From Ruminococcus sp. (GTDB lineage Bacteria; Bacillota; Clostridia; Oscillospirales; Acutalibacteraceae): DNA of 51,759 bases. Made by a program: the position numbers and the translations under genes. Under the pieces are notes generated by a model that was not told where the DNA came from, ran no database searches, and was given only the letters and a program-made list of their open reading frames with translations. Shown in pieces: positions 1-8,178 of this stretch (its first letter is position 1; each line of letters opens with the position of its first letter). Location: positions 1-51,759 of the forward strand of contig JAFRBD010000004.1 of assembly GCA_017405065.1 (NCBI GenBank), given 5' to 3'.

Positions 1-1
1 C

Positions 2-904
2 GGCGCTATCCTCGTTGTTTCCGCTGCAGACGGTCCTATGCCCCAGACCCGTGAGCACATCCTGCTCTCTCGTCAGGTTGGCGTTCCCTATATCGTAGTT
101 TTCATGAACAAGACCGACCAGGTCGACGATCCCGAGCTGCTCGAGCTCGTTGCGATGGAGATCCGTGACCTGCTGAACGAGTATGAGTTCCCGGGCGACG
201 ATACCCCCATCATCAAGGGTTCCGCTTATATCGCTCTGACCTCTACTTCTACCGACCCCAACGCTCCCGAGTATGCTTGCATCCATGAGCTGATGGACGC
301 TGTTGACGAGTTCATCCCCACTCCCGAGCGCAAGGCTGACCTGCCCTTCCTGATGCCCGTAGAGGACGTCTTCACCATCACCGGCCGCGGTACTGTTGCT
401 ACCGGTCGTGTTGAGAGAGGTCAGATCCGTACTTCCGAGGAAGTTGAGATCGTCGGTCTGAAGGAAGAGAAGCGCAAGGTCGTTGTTACCGGTCTTGAGA
501 TGTTCAGAAAGACGCTGGATTATGCAGAGGCAGGCGATAACGTAGGCGTTCTGCTCCGCGGCGTTCAGAGAACCGAGATCGAAAGAGGTCAGGTTCTGGC
601 TAAGCCCGGCACCATTCATCCGCACACCAAGTTCCGCGGTCAGGTTTACGTTCTGACCAAGGACGAGGGCGGCCGTCATACTCCGTTCTTCAACAACTAT
701 CGTCCCCAGTTCTATTTCAGAACCACCGACGTTACCGGTACCATTTCTCTGCCCGAGGGCACTGAGATGTGCATGCCCGGCGATAACGTAGAGATGGATG
801 TTGAGCTGATCACTCCTATCGCTATCGAAGTCGGTCTGCGTTTCGCTATCCGTGAGGGCGGCAGAACCGTAGGTTCCGGCGCTGTTATCGCGATCAACGA
901 GTAA
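2..904 (+). CDS. tuf: Elongation factor Tu, 5'-truncated by window edge
   Basis: EF-Tu is the GTPase that brings aminoacyl-tRNA to the ribosome A site. The frame is open from base 2 and reads [19 protein letters not shown], which is the region after the DxxG switch II motif. The G4 motif NKTDQVDD follows (N and D of NKxD present), then the domain 2 signature [16 protein letters not shown] and the domain 3 end [10 protein letters not shown]. About 300 codons remain; roughly the first 90 residues (P loop and switch I) lie outside the window. The codons are strongly biased, as expected for a highly expressed gene. An intrinsic terminator follows at once. The identification is essentially certain. 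Confidence 0.98.
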   Translation, partial: GAILVVSAADGPMPQTREHILLSRQVGVPYIVVFMNKTDQVDDPELLELVAMEIRDLLNEYEFPGDDTPIIKGSAYIALTSTSTDPNAPEYACIHELMDAVDEFIPTPERKADLPFLMPVEDVFTITGRGTVATGRVERGQIRTSEEVEIVGLKEEKRKVVVTGLEMFRKTLDYAEAGDNVGVLLRGVQRTEIERGQVLAKPGTIHPHTKFRGQVYVLTKDEGGRHTPFFNNYRPQFYFRTTDVTGTISLPEGTEMCMPGDNVEMDVELITPIAIEVGLRFAIREGGRTVGSGAVIAINE

Positions 905-934
905 TTTCTTCCAAAGAAATATTTATTGACCATA

Positions 935-967
935 AGCTCCCGCTGCATTTCGCGTCGGGAGCTTTTT
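935..967 (+). terminator. Intrinsic terminator of tuf
   Basis: An 8-bp perfect stem (AGCTCCCG at 935-942 with CGGGAGCT at 956-963) and a 13-nt loop run into a T tract, 31 bp after the tuf stop. Confidence 0.9.
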
Positions 968-989
968 GTGCATATTTAGGCAATAAATA

Positions 990-1018
990 TTGAATTTTAC
1001 CTGCGTTTAGTGTACAAT
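990..1018 (+). promoter_or_regulatory. Sigma-A-type promoter for the DUF1292 gene
   Basis: TTGAAT at 990-995 and TACAAT at 1013-1018 are separated by exactly 17 bp, about 30 bp before the start codon and just after the tuf terminator. This makes the DUF1292 gene a separate transcription unit. Confidence 0.65.
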
Positions 1019-1048
1019 CATATAAGATAAAAACAGGAGGTAAATACT

Positions 1049-1351
1049 ATGTTGAATAACGATGATTTTACAAATGAGGATTATGAAGCGGAGATCATCA
1101 CCCTTGAGGATGATCTTGGCAACGAACAGGATTTCGAATTTGTCGACGTCGTCGAGTATGAGGGAGAGGAGTATATCATCCTGCTGCCCGTCGATGACGG
1201 GGAGGATGCGTATGACGTCTTGATCCTGCGTATCGAATCTGTTGACGATGAAACGGAGAGTTACGTCGGCATTGACGATGAGGAGATCTTGCAAAATGTA
1301 TTCTCCATTTTCAAAGATCGGTATAAAGACGAATTCGATTATGAGGAATAA
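1049..1351 (+). CDS. DUF1292 (YrzB-like) acidic small protein
   Basis: This is a 100-residue, very acidic protein with the features of the DUF1292/YrzB family: an N-terminal run that reads ITLEDDLGNEQDFEFVDVVE, then EYEGEEYIILLPVDD and a C-terminal LQNVFSIFKDRYKDE helix. The function of the family is unknown. In many Firmicutes it is encoded beside ireB and ruvX, but here ireB lies 48 kb away at 49671. AGGAGG sits 9 bp before the ATG and decides the start. It has its own promoter upstream and is followed after 67 bp by an HdeD-like gene, with no terminator obvious between them. Confidence 0.9.
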   Translation: MLNNDDFTNEDYEAEIITLEDDLGNEQDFEFVDVVEYEGEEYIILLPVDDGEDAYDVLILRIESVDDETESYVGIDDEEILQNVFSIFKDRYKDEFDYEE

Positions 1352-1418
1352 TGAATCATCGACAAAAGCTTTGGGCGAATGATACATATTATATCAGTAA
1401 TATTTTGAGGAGGACAAA

Positions 1419-2015
1419 ATGAAAATCAAAAATTTAATTCCGACTATTCTGATGCTGATCTTTGAAGTGATCGTCGGCGTGCTGTTGATCGTCAACGGCG
1501 AGAAGTTTACACAGGTCATTTTCATCAGCTTCGGCGTCTTACTGTTGATCAGCGGTCTTTTCTCGCTGATTGCGACCTTGTTCGGCGCGAGAAACGGCGG
1601 TTTGATTTCTACCCCGCAGTTGGTGCTGTCAATTGTATTGCTCGGCATCGGCGCATTCTTTACGGCGGCTTCCGGTTCCGTCATGGAAGTGATGGCTTCT
1701 TTTACCGTGATTCTCGGCATCATTATCGCGTTCAACGGCATATTGAAGTTAGCGGAATTCTTCAATTTACGTCAGGTGGGGCCCGTCATGTGGTTTGCGG
1801 CTGTCGGCTCGATCGTGACCATCATTGTCGGCTTCCTGATCGCGTTCAATCCCTTCGGCGCAACGACGATGATGTGGACGATACTCGGTATTCTGATTAT
1901 CATTTCCGCTGTATTCGACGTCATTTCGCTGATCATTTTCACGATCGCACTGAAAAAGACGCCTGCTATCGTTAAGCAAGACATGATCGATACCGACGGC
2001 GACGAGGCAGAATGA
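1419..2015 (+). CDS. HdeD/DUF308-family integral membrane protein
   Basis: The 198-residue hydrophobic protein has about six predicted membrane helices in three pairs: residues 5-25, 30-52, 65-85, 90-110, 123-143 and 150-175. This is the pattern of the HdeD/DUF308 family (stress-linked membrane proteins of unclear mechanism). Glycines and small residues recur in the helices, and the last helix is followed by a charged tail ending DGDEAE. The start has a strong GAGGAGG 6 bp upstream. It may be co-transcribed with the DUF1292 gene. A terminator lies about 50 bp after the stop. The family call rests on topology and composition, so confidence is good but not complete. Confidence 0.8.
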   Translation: MKIKNLIPTILMLIFEVIVGVLLIVNGEKFTQVIFISFGVLLLISGLFSLIATLFGARNGGLISTPQLVLSIVLLGIGAFFTAASGSVMEVMASFTVILGIIIAFNGILKLAEFFNLRQVGPVMWFAAVGSIVTIIVGFLIAFNPFGATTMMWTILGILIIISAVFDVISLIIFTIALKKTPAIVKQDMIDTDGDEAE

Positions 2016-2063
2016 TCGTTTCTGCATCATCCGATCCGCATAAACCCGATCCGCAAAAATTTA

Positions 2064-2100
2064 AGCAGCGCTGTAGTTTAGAGCTACAGCGCTGCTTTTT
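2064..2100 (+). terminator. Strong intrinsic terminator after the HdeD-like gene
   Basis: A 12-bp perfect stem (GCAGCGCTGTAG at 2065-2076 with CTACAGCGCTGC at 2084-2095) is followed by TTTTT. An A-rich flank on the left is weak, so it probably serves the plus strand only. Confidence 0.9.
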
Positions 2101-2178
2101 ACTTAGCTGAATTCGTTTGTTTCCCGCCGTTAATGCTTGTATAATGGATATCAAAAGGCGGAAAAAGACGGACGCATC

Positions 2179-3393
2179 TTAGTTATCGGTGGGGAAGAAC
2201 TTCTCGTGGATCGCGGATACCGCTCTGTCGGCGTCGTCCTTGTTGATGATGACGGATACCTTGATCTCTGAGGTAGAGATCATGCGGATGTTGATCTGCT
2301 TGTCATACAGCGCCTCAAACATCTTCGCCGCAACGCCCGCGTGACTTTCCATACCCGCGCCGACGATAGATACTTTAGCGATATCGTCGTCATAATCTAC
2401 GCTTTCCGCGCCGACGGTATCGGCGAATTTCTCACAGATCTCCTTTGCCTCGGCGCCCTTGTTCTGCGCTACGGTAAAGGCGATATCCTTGGTGCCGTCT
2501 CTGCCGACGCTCTGCAGGATTACGTCAACATTGATGTTGCGTGCCGCCAGCTTCGAGAACCGCTTGAATACCATCCCGGGTCTGTCGGGAATACAGGTGA
2601 TCGATAAACGGGCTACGTCTGTGTCTTTCGCGACGCCGCTGATAAGCATTTTTTCCATTTTTACCTTCTCCTTTACGATTGTACCCGGGACCTTGGTGTA
2701 GGAAGAGAGGACCTCGAGCTCGATATTGTATTTTTTCGCCATTTCGACGGAACGGTTGTTGAGCACCTGTGCGCCTAAGGTCGCCAGCTCCAGCATCTCG
2801 TCATAGGAGATCTCGTCGAGCTTCTTGGCGTTGGGAACCTTGCGCGGGTCGGCGGTGAACACGCCTTCCACATCGGTATAGATCTGGCACAGGTCGGCGT
2901 GCATTGCCGCGGCAATAGCGACCGCGCTGGTGTCGGAGCCGCCGCGTCCGAGCGTGGTGATATCATCATAACGGGATACCCCTTGGAAGCCGCAGACGAC
3001 TACGATCTTCTTCTGATCGATCTCACGGCGGATACGGTCGGGATATACGTTGCGGATACGCGCGGAAGAATGGGCGGAGGAGGTCAGAAAGCCCGCCTGC
3101 CAGCCGGTGAGGGAGATCGCGGGATAGCCCATATCCTGAATACACATCGCCAGCAGAGAAGCGGAGATCTGCTCTCCGGAGGCGAGCAGCATATCCATCT
3201 CGCGGTTGGTCGGGTGAGCGGTGATCTCAGCCGCTTTCTCGATCAGGTCGTCGGTGGTGTCGCCCTGAGCGGATACGACAACAACGACACTGTTGTCTTT
3301 TTTGTAGCTGTCGGTAACGATACCGGCAACATTACGTACGCGTTCGGCGTCTTTCACGGATGTCCCGCCGAACTTCATGACGATCAAACTCAT
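2179..3393 (-). CDS. lysC: Aspartate kinase (aspartokinase)
   Basis: The enzyme phosphorylates L-aspartate, the first step to lysine/diaminopimelate, threonine and methionine. The kinase signature KFGGTSV is at residues 7-13, the GRGGSDTSA substrate/ATP motif near the middle and a conserved VYTDVEGVFTADPR-type segment (here IYTDVEGVFTADPR). Two ACT domains form the last ~150 residues (ISGVAKDTDVARLSI onward; VSIVGAGMESHAGVAAKMF), consistent with feedback control by an end product. The chosen ATG at 3393 has GGGGGT 10 bp upstream; a longer frame begins at 3417 but has no ribosome site. Length (404 aa) is normal. It lies downstream of hom, separated by a repeat element. Confidence 0.95.
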   Translation of the reverse strand: MSLIVMKFGGTSVKDAERVRNVAGIVTDSYKKDNSVVVVVSAQGDTTDDLIEKAAEITAHPTNREMDMLLASGEQISASLLAMCIQDMGYPAISLTGWQAGFLTSSAHSSARIRNVYPDRIRREIDQKKIVVVCGFQGVSRYDDITTLGRGGSDTSAVAIAAAMHADLCQIYTDVEGVFTADPRKVPNAKKLDEISYDEMLELATLGAQVLNNRSVEMAKKYNIELEVLSSYTKVPGTIVKEKVKMEKMLISGVAKDTDVARLSITCIPDRPGMVFKRFSKLAARNINVDVILQSVGRDGTKDIAFTVAQNKGAEAKEICEKFADTVGAESVDYDDDIAKVSIVGAGMESHAGVAAKMFEALYDKQINIRMISTSEIKVSVIINKDDADRAVSAIHEKFFPTDN

Positions 3394-3415
3394 TTTTTCA
3401 TATACCCCCATATTC

Positions 3416-3587
3416 AATTAGGAATCAGGAGTTAGGAATTAGGAATTGGTATTCTGATGTTTGGATGATTCCCGATTCGCATTTCCTATTTCTAACTGTA
3501 ATTTATCTACCATATTGAGGGGAACAGGATTGCAGAATAGAAGAACTGTTATTAATTCCTCATTCCTCATTCCTCATTCCTCATTAA
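3416..3587. repeat. Heptamer-armed inverted-repeat element between hom and lysC
   Basis: The left arm (about 3416-3449) is built of 7-bp units of the form TAGGAAT. The right arm (about 3554-3585) is built of 7-bp units TTCCTCA, which is the reverse-complement theme. Between them lie about 105 bp of non-coding sequence. The right arm ends against the hom stop codon and the left arm covers the lysC leader. The same architecture recurs at 45791-46006 and 50279-50549. Confidence 0.7.
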
Positions 3588-4826
3588 TCAAAGGTCTCCG
3601 ATCCTGATCACGGATTCCACCTTGATGTCTTTCAGATCGGCTTTCTTCGCATCAAAATCGCACAGAGCCATCGGTTCGGTGATGAAAGCGACCTCGTTTG
3701 CGGGCGCGTTATCCTTTGTCAGAACATGTACCTCGCCGAATACAGCTTTTGCTGTATTATATGCAGCGTCCTTATCGTCGGCTACGCCGCGGACATACAT
3801 CGCGCGCTCGCTCTTTTCATAGGGGAGAACGGAGCTGTTGTCCGAATCAGCCCACGAGAGATATTTACGCGATTTGAGATGCTTGATGCTGTCAACGATA
3901 TCGGCGACCACAGCAGAAGCGGTGGGCAGCTTGCCCGCGCCTTTGCCGTAAAAGACGACGTCGCCGGTACAGTCGCCGCGCACCATGATGCCGTTGAAGA
4001 CGTCGTCGATGTTGGCGAGCTGACTGTGATTCGGTACAAACATCGGCGCAACGATGATGTCGATGGTATCTTTGTCGATTTTTTTGACGGAGCCGATCAG
4101 CTTGATCACACCGCCCCAGGCGTTCGCGTATTCTACGTCAGCCGCCTTGATCTCGGTGATGCCCTCGGTATGTACCGCGTCCGGATAAATGTGCTTGCCG
4201 AACGCCAATGATGCGAGAATACAAATCTTGCGGCACGCGTCATATCCTTCGACGTCTGCCTCGGGATTGCGCTCCGCGTATCCCAGATCCTGCGCCAGCT
4301 TCAGCGCTTCGTCAAAGCCCATGCCCTCGTGGATCATCTTGGTGAGGATGAAGTTGGTGGTGCCGTTGAGGATGCCGGCGATCTCGCTGACGTTGTTCGC
4401 GACCAGGCATTGATTGATCGGACGGATGATCGGGATGCCGCCGCCGACAGAAGCCTCAAACAGGAAGTTGGCGTTCTGTTCGGACGCGATGGCAAGCAGC
4501 TCCGCGCCGTAGGCGGCGACAAGCTCCTTATTGGAGGTGACGACGCTCTTGCCGCAGCTCAGACATTCTTTGACGAATTCATAAGCCGGATGCAGGCCGC
4601 CCATCGTCTCTACGACGACGCGCACCTCGATATCGCCGACGATATCTTTAAAATCTTTGGTAAAACGCTCCGCATAGGGAGAATCGGGAAAATCTCTTAA
4701 ATCAAGGATATGCTTGACGTCGATCTCTTCGCCGACCGCGGCAAAGAGTTTTTGTTTATGGGTGTAAAGGATCTCGGCTACACCGGAGCCGACAACGCCG
4801 TGACCCATGATCGCTACTGATATCAT
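3588..4826 (-). CDS. hom: Homoserine dehydrogenase
   Basis: The enzyme reduces aspartate semialdehyde to homoserine in the threonine/methionine branch. The N-terminus has the NAD(P)-binding GHGVVGSGVAE motif (residues 8-18). The catalytic domain shows TSNKELVA, GGGIPIIRP and GILNGTTNFIL, and the conserved YAERNPEADVEGYDA block carries the substrate and catalytic Asp/Lys region. The last ~80 residues form an ACT domain (MYVRGVADDKDAAYNTAKAV). AAGGAGA lies 8 bp before the ATG. It starts only 27 bp after the end of the penicillin-binding protein gene, so the two are probably one transcript. Length of 412 aa is typical. Confidence 0.95.
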   Translation of the reverse strand: MISVAIMGHGVVGSGVAEILYTHKQKLFAAVGEEIDVKHILDLRDFPDSPYAERFTKDFKDIVGDIEVRVVVETMGGLHPAYEFVKECLSCGKSVVTSNKELVAAYGAELLAIASEQNANFLFEASVGGGIPIIRPINQCLVANNVSEIAGILNGTTNFILTKMIHEGMGFDEALKLAQDLGYAERNPEADVEGYDACRKICILASLAFGKHIYPDAVHTEGITEIKAADVEYANAWGGVIKLIGSVKKIDKDTIDIIVAPMFVPNHSQLANIDDVFNGIMVRGDCTGDVVFYGKGAGKLPTASAVVADIVDSIKHLKSRKYLSWADSDNSSVLPYEKSERAMYVRGVADDKDAAYNTAKAVFGEVHVLTKDNAPANEVAFITEPMALCDFDAKKADLKDIKVESVIRIGDL

Positions 4827-4853
4827 TTTCGTTTTCTCCTTTGACCGATTATC

Positions 4854-7259
4854 TTATTCGCCGCCGTTTTCAACCGGCGGTTCGGGTTCTGCAGCCGAAT
4901 TGTCTTCGCCGCCTTGGGAGTCAACGCCCGCAGAAGAGCTGTCGCCGCCGCCTTCGGAGCTGGGGCCGCTGCTGGAGGAGTCGCTTCCGCCCGAAGGTTC
5001 GACCGCGCCTCCCGACGGGGCTTCACCGCCGCTGCTTGACGAGGACTGGGCGTAAGTCTCATCGCTGTCGTATGCCGTGGCGTCTGAGTAGTCGGTGGAT
5101 TTCTCTCCCCCTAAGCCTCCTGCGGTATGAACGCCGTTACAGTAGGCGGGCATATCGTCTTCGGTATAGTAGCCGGTCGCGGTATCGGAGCAGTAGGAGG
5201 CAGCCAGCAGACCGGAGCCTTTACAGTAGGTCGCCGGGATGATGTTGTCCGGCATCGTGAATTCTTTATAGGTTTTATCCTTGAGATAATTGGACATGAC
5301 CTTCTGCCAGACGATGGTGGACAAGCCGTAATAGTTGACGGTATCCGGCTGGTCGTAACCCATCCAGCAGGCAAGCGTGCAGTAGGGGGAAGCGCCCACG
5401 AACCACAGGTCGCGGTCATAGTCCGTCGTACCGGTCTTGCCGGCGATATCCCATCCGTCGATCTGCGCATAGTGGGACGCGGTATGGGTCGAGGTCATGA
5501 CGTTGTATTTGAGCAGACGATTCATCTTATATGCCGTTTCGGGCGTATACGCCTCGACGGGGACGTTGTTGCGGTTGTCGAGGATGATGGTGTCGTTCTG
5601 GTCGGTGACATAGTAGTAGGTATAAGGCTCATAGTACAAGCCGCCGTTGCCGACATACTGCATCGCCGCCGCCATCTCGCGCACGGTGACGCCGCCTTCC
5701 ATACCGCCCAGGGACAGCGCGCCGACATTGGTCTTATCCGCTTCGCCGAGGTTTTTGAAGCCGAGATTTTCGGTCGCCTGCTCATAGGCTTTGTTGACGC
5801 CGACAAGCTCCATCGTCTGTACGGCACAGGCGTTGGATGACCACGAAAGCGCTTCGGGTACGGTCATGAACTGATTATAGCCTTCATAGGAGTTCGGAGG
5901 GCCTGCCTGCCAGTTGCCCCAGTAATCCATCTTATATTTTTCGATGGGCTGATCCTTGGTCAGACTGGAGTAGTTGTAGATCTCTTCGTTGATCGCGAGG
6001 GGATAGGGGATGATCGCCTTGATCGAGGAACCGGGCTGCAGCACGGAGTGCGACGCGCGGTCCCAGTCAAGGTTGCCTTCTTTTTCCTTGGAGGAGCCGA
6101 CCGTCGCGATGACTCTGCCGTCGTAGCCGATCATGGTCATCGCTGTCTGCAGGTCATAATCATAATCGTCGTTGGATTTCATCGCTTCCTCTTCGATCAT
6201 TGCCTGTGCTTCGGTATCCATCGCGCAGTAGATCTTCAGACCCTCGGTGTACAGCTTCAGAGAAGCCGCGTCTTCACTGATGTCATAGTATTTGGCGAGG
6301 TCGCGGCACAGATCCCAGTACATCTGATCGATATACCAGTTCTGAACCTCTGCGGTATCCTCGTCGTCTTCTTCGTCTTCATCGTCGTCGCCCCAGCCGA
6401 CAAAGGTCATCGTAGCGGATTCCGCCATCGCTGCGTCGTATTCATCCTTGGTGATCTTACCCTGTTCATACATCTGGTCGAGTACGGTCTCGCGGCGCTC
6501 CTTGTTGTTTTCAGGATAGTACAGCGGATTCCATTTGGACGGGTTCTGGGTGATGCCTGCGATAGCCGCGCACTCGGCGATGGAACATTCGCCGATCGGC
6601 TTGTCAAAGTAAAGCTCCGAAGCAGATTCGACGCCCTGACAGTTATTGCCGAAGTTGACGACGTTCAGATAGGCTTCGATGATATCGTCCTTGCTGTATT
6701 CGCGCTCGATGTTCAGCGCGCGGAAGATCTCTCTGAGCTTACGTGTGAGGGATACCTCGCTGTCGTCGGTGATGTTTTTGATCAGCTGCTGGGTCAGCGT
6801 AGAGCCGCCGTAGTTGTTTTTGCCGGTGATCAAAGACAGTATCGCGGAGCCGGTACGGTACCAGTCGACGCCGTTATGCTCATAAAAACGCTTGTCCTCG
6901 ATCGCGACGATCGCGTCGGGCATAGCCTTGGGCATCTCGGAAAGATCGACCCAGATACGGTTTTCCGTACCGTAGAGTGTCTGGTATTCCTCAAACTCGC
7001 CGGAATCCTTATTCTCCACATAGATAAAGGAGCTCAGGTTCAGCGAACGGGCGTTCAGGTCGATACCGGTAGGCTCGTTGGCGATTTTTGCGACATAGAT
7101 CCCGAGAGAGACGGCGATGATAAGACCTGAGATCAGGCATATCATCAGGATCGTGAGAAGCACGCGGCCGACGACGGAAAAGAAATTCTTGACGCCGCTT
7201 TGCTTTTTGGGAGCTACATCGATTTTATCGGTATATTTGCTGATATCGGTTTTTCTCAT
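4854..7259 (-). CDS. Class A penicillin-binding protein (PBP1a type)
   Basis: This bifunctional murein synthase is anchored by one helix (residues ~28-57). The GT51 glycosyltransferase domain carries EDKRFYEHNGVDW (catalytic Glu121) and GGSTLTQQLIKN (~151-162). The transpeptidase domain has the three penicillin-binding motifs: SxxK as SSIK (Ser411-Lys414), SxN as SSN (474-476) and KTG (608-610). A very acidic loop (291-301, DDDEDEEDDED) separates the two domains. The last ~65 residues are a Ser/Gly/Glu/Pro-rich, low-complexity tail outside the cell. AGGAGG is 7 bp before the ATG. It heads an apparent operon with hom and lysC, linking wall synthesis to the diaminopimelate precursor pathway. 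Confidence 0.95.
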   Translation of the reverse strand: MRKTDISKYTDKIDVAPKKQSGVKNFFSVVGRVLLTILMICLISGLIIAVSLGIYVAKIANEPTGIDLNARSLNLSSFIYVENKDSGEFEEYQTLYGTENRIWVDLSEMPKAMPDAIVAIEDKRFYEHNGVDWYRTGSAILSLITGKNNYGGSTLTQQLIKNITDDSEVSLTRKLREIFRALNIEREYSKDDIIEAYLNVVNFGNNCQGVESASELYFDKPIGECSIAECAAIAGITQNPSKWNPLYYPENNKERRETVLDQMYEQGKITKDEYDAAMAESATMTFVGWGDDDEDEEDDEDTAEVQNWYIDQMYWDLCRDLAKYYDISEDAASLKLYTEGLKIYCAMDTEAQAMIEEEAMKSNDDYDYDLQTAMTMIGYDGRVIATVGSSKEKEGNLDWDRASHSVLQPGSSIKAIIPYPLAINEEIYNYSSLTKDQPIEKYKMDYWGNWQAGPPNSYEGYNQFMTVPEALSWSSNACAVQTMELVGVNKAYEQATENLGFKNLGEADKTNVGALSLGGMEGGVTVREMAAAMQYVGNGGLYYEPYTYYYVTDQNDTIILDNRNNVPVEAYTPETAYKMNRLLKYNVMTSTHTASHYAQIDGWDIAGKTGTTDYDRDLWFVGASPYCTLACWMGYDQPDTVNYYGLSTIVWQKVMSNYLKDKTYKEFTMPDNIIPATYCKGSGLLAASYCSDTATGYYTEDDMPAYCNGVHTAGGLGGEKSTDYSDATAYDSDETYAQSSSSSGGEAPSGGAVEPSGGSDSSSSGPSSEGGGDSSSAGVDSQGGEDNSAAEPEPPVENGGE

Positions 7260-7473
7260 GTTATTCCTCCTGTTAGTCTGTGAGATGAACTGAGAAAATG
7301 ATCGTATGGTTTATATCATAAGTTTGATATGATATATACTGCAATTATACCACTAATTTGTAAAGAAATAAATAACTTTTTCCAAAATAACGGAGATTTT
7401 TCACAACAAACGACCTTTAAAAATATGAATAATATATAAATATCAAGCAAAAACTATGGTTGAGGTGAATGTT

Positions 7474-7782
7474 GTGAAGAAATTGATCGTGATCTCGGGG
7501 ATCGTTGTGATGGCTTATCTGGCGCTGAACCTCATCGTTTCGCCGCAGGCTGACGCGCCTGTCGCCGCCTCGGCGTCCGCACAGGCAACGCAGGCGGAAA
7601 ACGGCTTTCGGATCGGTGCGGCAGATGATCGGGTAGCGGTTTTCCGTGACGGTGAGCTGTATCTGAAAACCGAGACCCTTTTGTCATCTCTGCCGAAATC
7701 CGACCGGATCAGACTGGAAGAGGGGATCTCTGTCAGCTCCGTCAAAGAATTGAAAGAGCTGCTGCAGGATTACTGTTCCTGA
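7474..7782 (+). CDS. Small membrane-anchored protein, BofC_C-like tail
   Basis: About 102 residues. A single N-terminal helix (KLIVISGIVVMAYLALNLIV) is followed by an Ala-rich linker and a compact C-terminal domain with DRVAVFRDGELYLKTET, DRIRLEEGISVSS and a final KELKELLQDYCS. This resembles the C-terminal domain of BofC, the intermembrane-space regulator of SigK processing in spore formers, but the BofC N-terminal domain is absent. GTG at 7474 is preferred because GAGGTG lies 6 bp upstream; an in-frame ATG at 7456 overlaps that ribosome site. It is divergent from the PBP gene. The family match is by eye and tentative. Confidence 0.65.
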   Translation: MKKLIVISGIVVMAYLALNLIVSPQADAPVAASASAQATQAENGFRIGAADDRVAVFRDGELYLKTETLLSSLPKSDRIRLEEGISVSSVKELKELLQDYCS

Positions 7783-7823
7783 CCGGCAGATGACGTTGCC
7801 CTGTCAGCGCTGCACAGACGGCG

Positions 7824-8108
7824 TTATTCCGCCTTTTCGATTTTGAATCCCAGCGCCAAAATGAGCTTTACGGTGGAGATCGCCGTGTTGCGGTCATATT
7901 CTTTTTCTGACTCGGGCAGTTCGTCGTAAGGAAGCAGACAGGGCGTCTGCAAAAGCGCGTCGTTGCGCTCTTTTCCGTAAGTCCAGCCCTCCTTGATCCT
8001 GCTCTGCGCCCATGTTTCATGGACGTTTTCGGCGAGCTTTTCCGTCAGCTCCGTTAATTCGCCGCTGAGTTCAACAGAGCTTGTGTCGATCGGCTTTGGG
8101 TTGTACAT
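7824..8108 (-). CDS. Stand-alone RyR-domain protein
   Basis: The 94-residue protein is almost entirely one RyR (ryanodine-receptor repeat) domain. It has ENVHETWAQSRIKEGWTYG, KERNDALLQTPCLLPY and DELPESEKEYDRNTA, the hallmark segments, then an ISTVKLILALGF helix. Prokaryotic RyR domains have been proposed to bind nucleotide-derived ligands in signalling and conflict systems; that role is inference here. The ATG at 8108 has AAAGGTG 5 bp upstream. It lies 70 bp downstream of, and on the same strand as, a membrane protein whose own C-terminus has a degenerate RyR-like segment, so the pair is probably a functional unit. Confidence 0.9.
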   Translation of the reverse strand: MYNPKPIDTSSVELSGELTELTEKLAENVHETWAQSRIKEGWTYGKERNDALLQTPCLLPYDELPESEKEYDRNTAISTVKLILALGFKIEKAE

Positions 8109-8178
8109 ATAATCACCTTTCAAAAAAGAATCATTACTTAAAATCTTTATGCACGGGACAGAGAGATATTCGCGCCGG

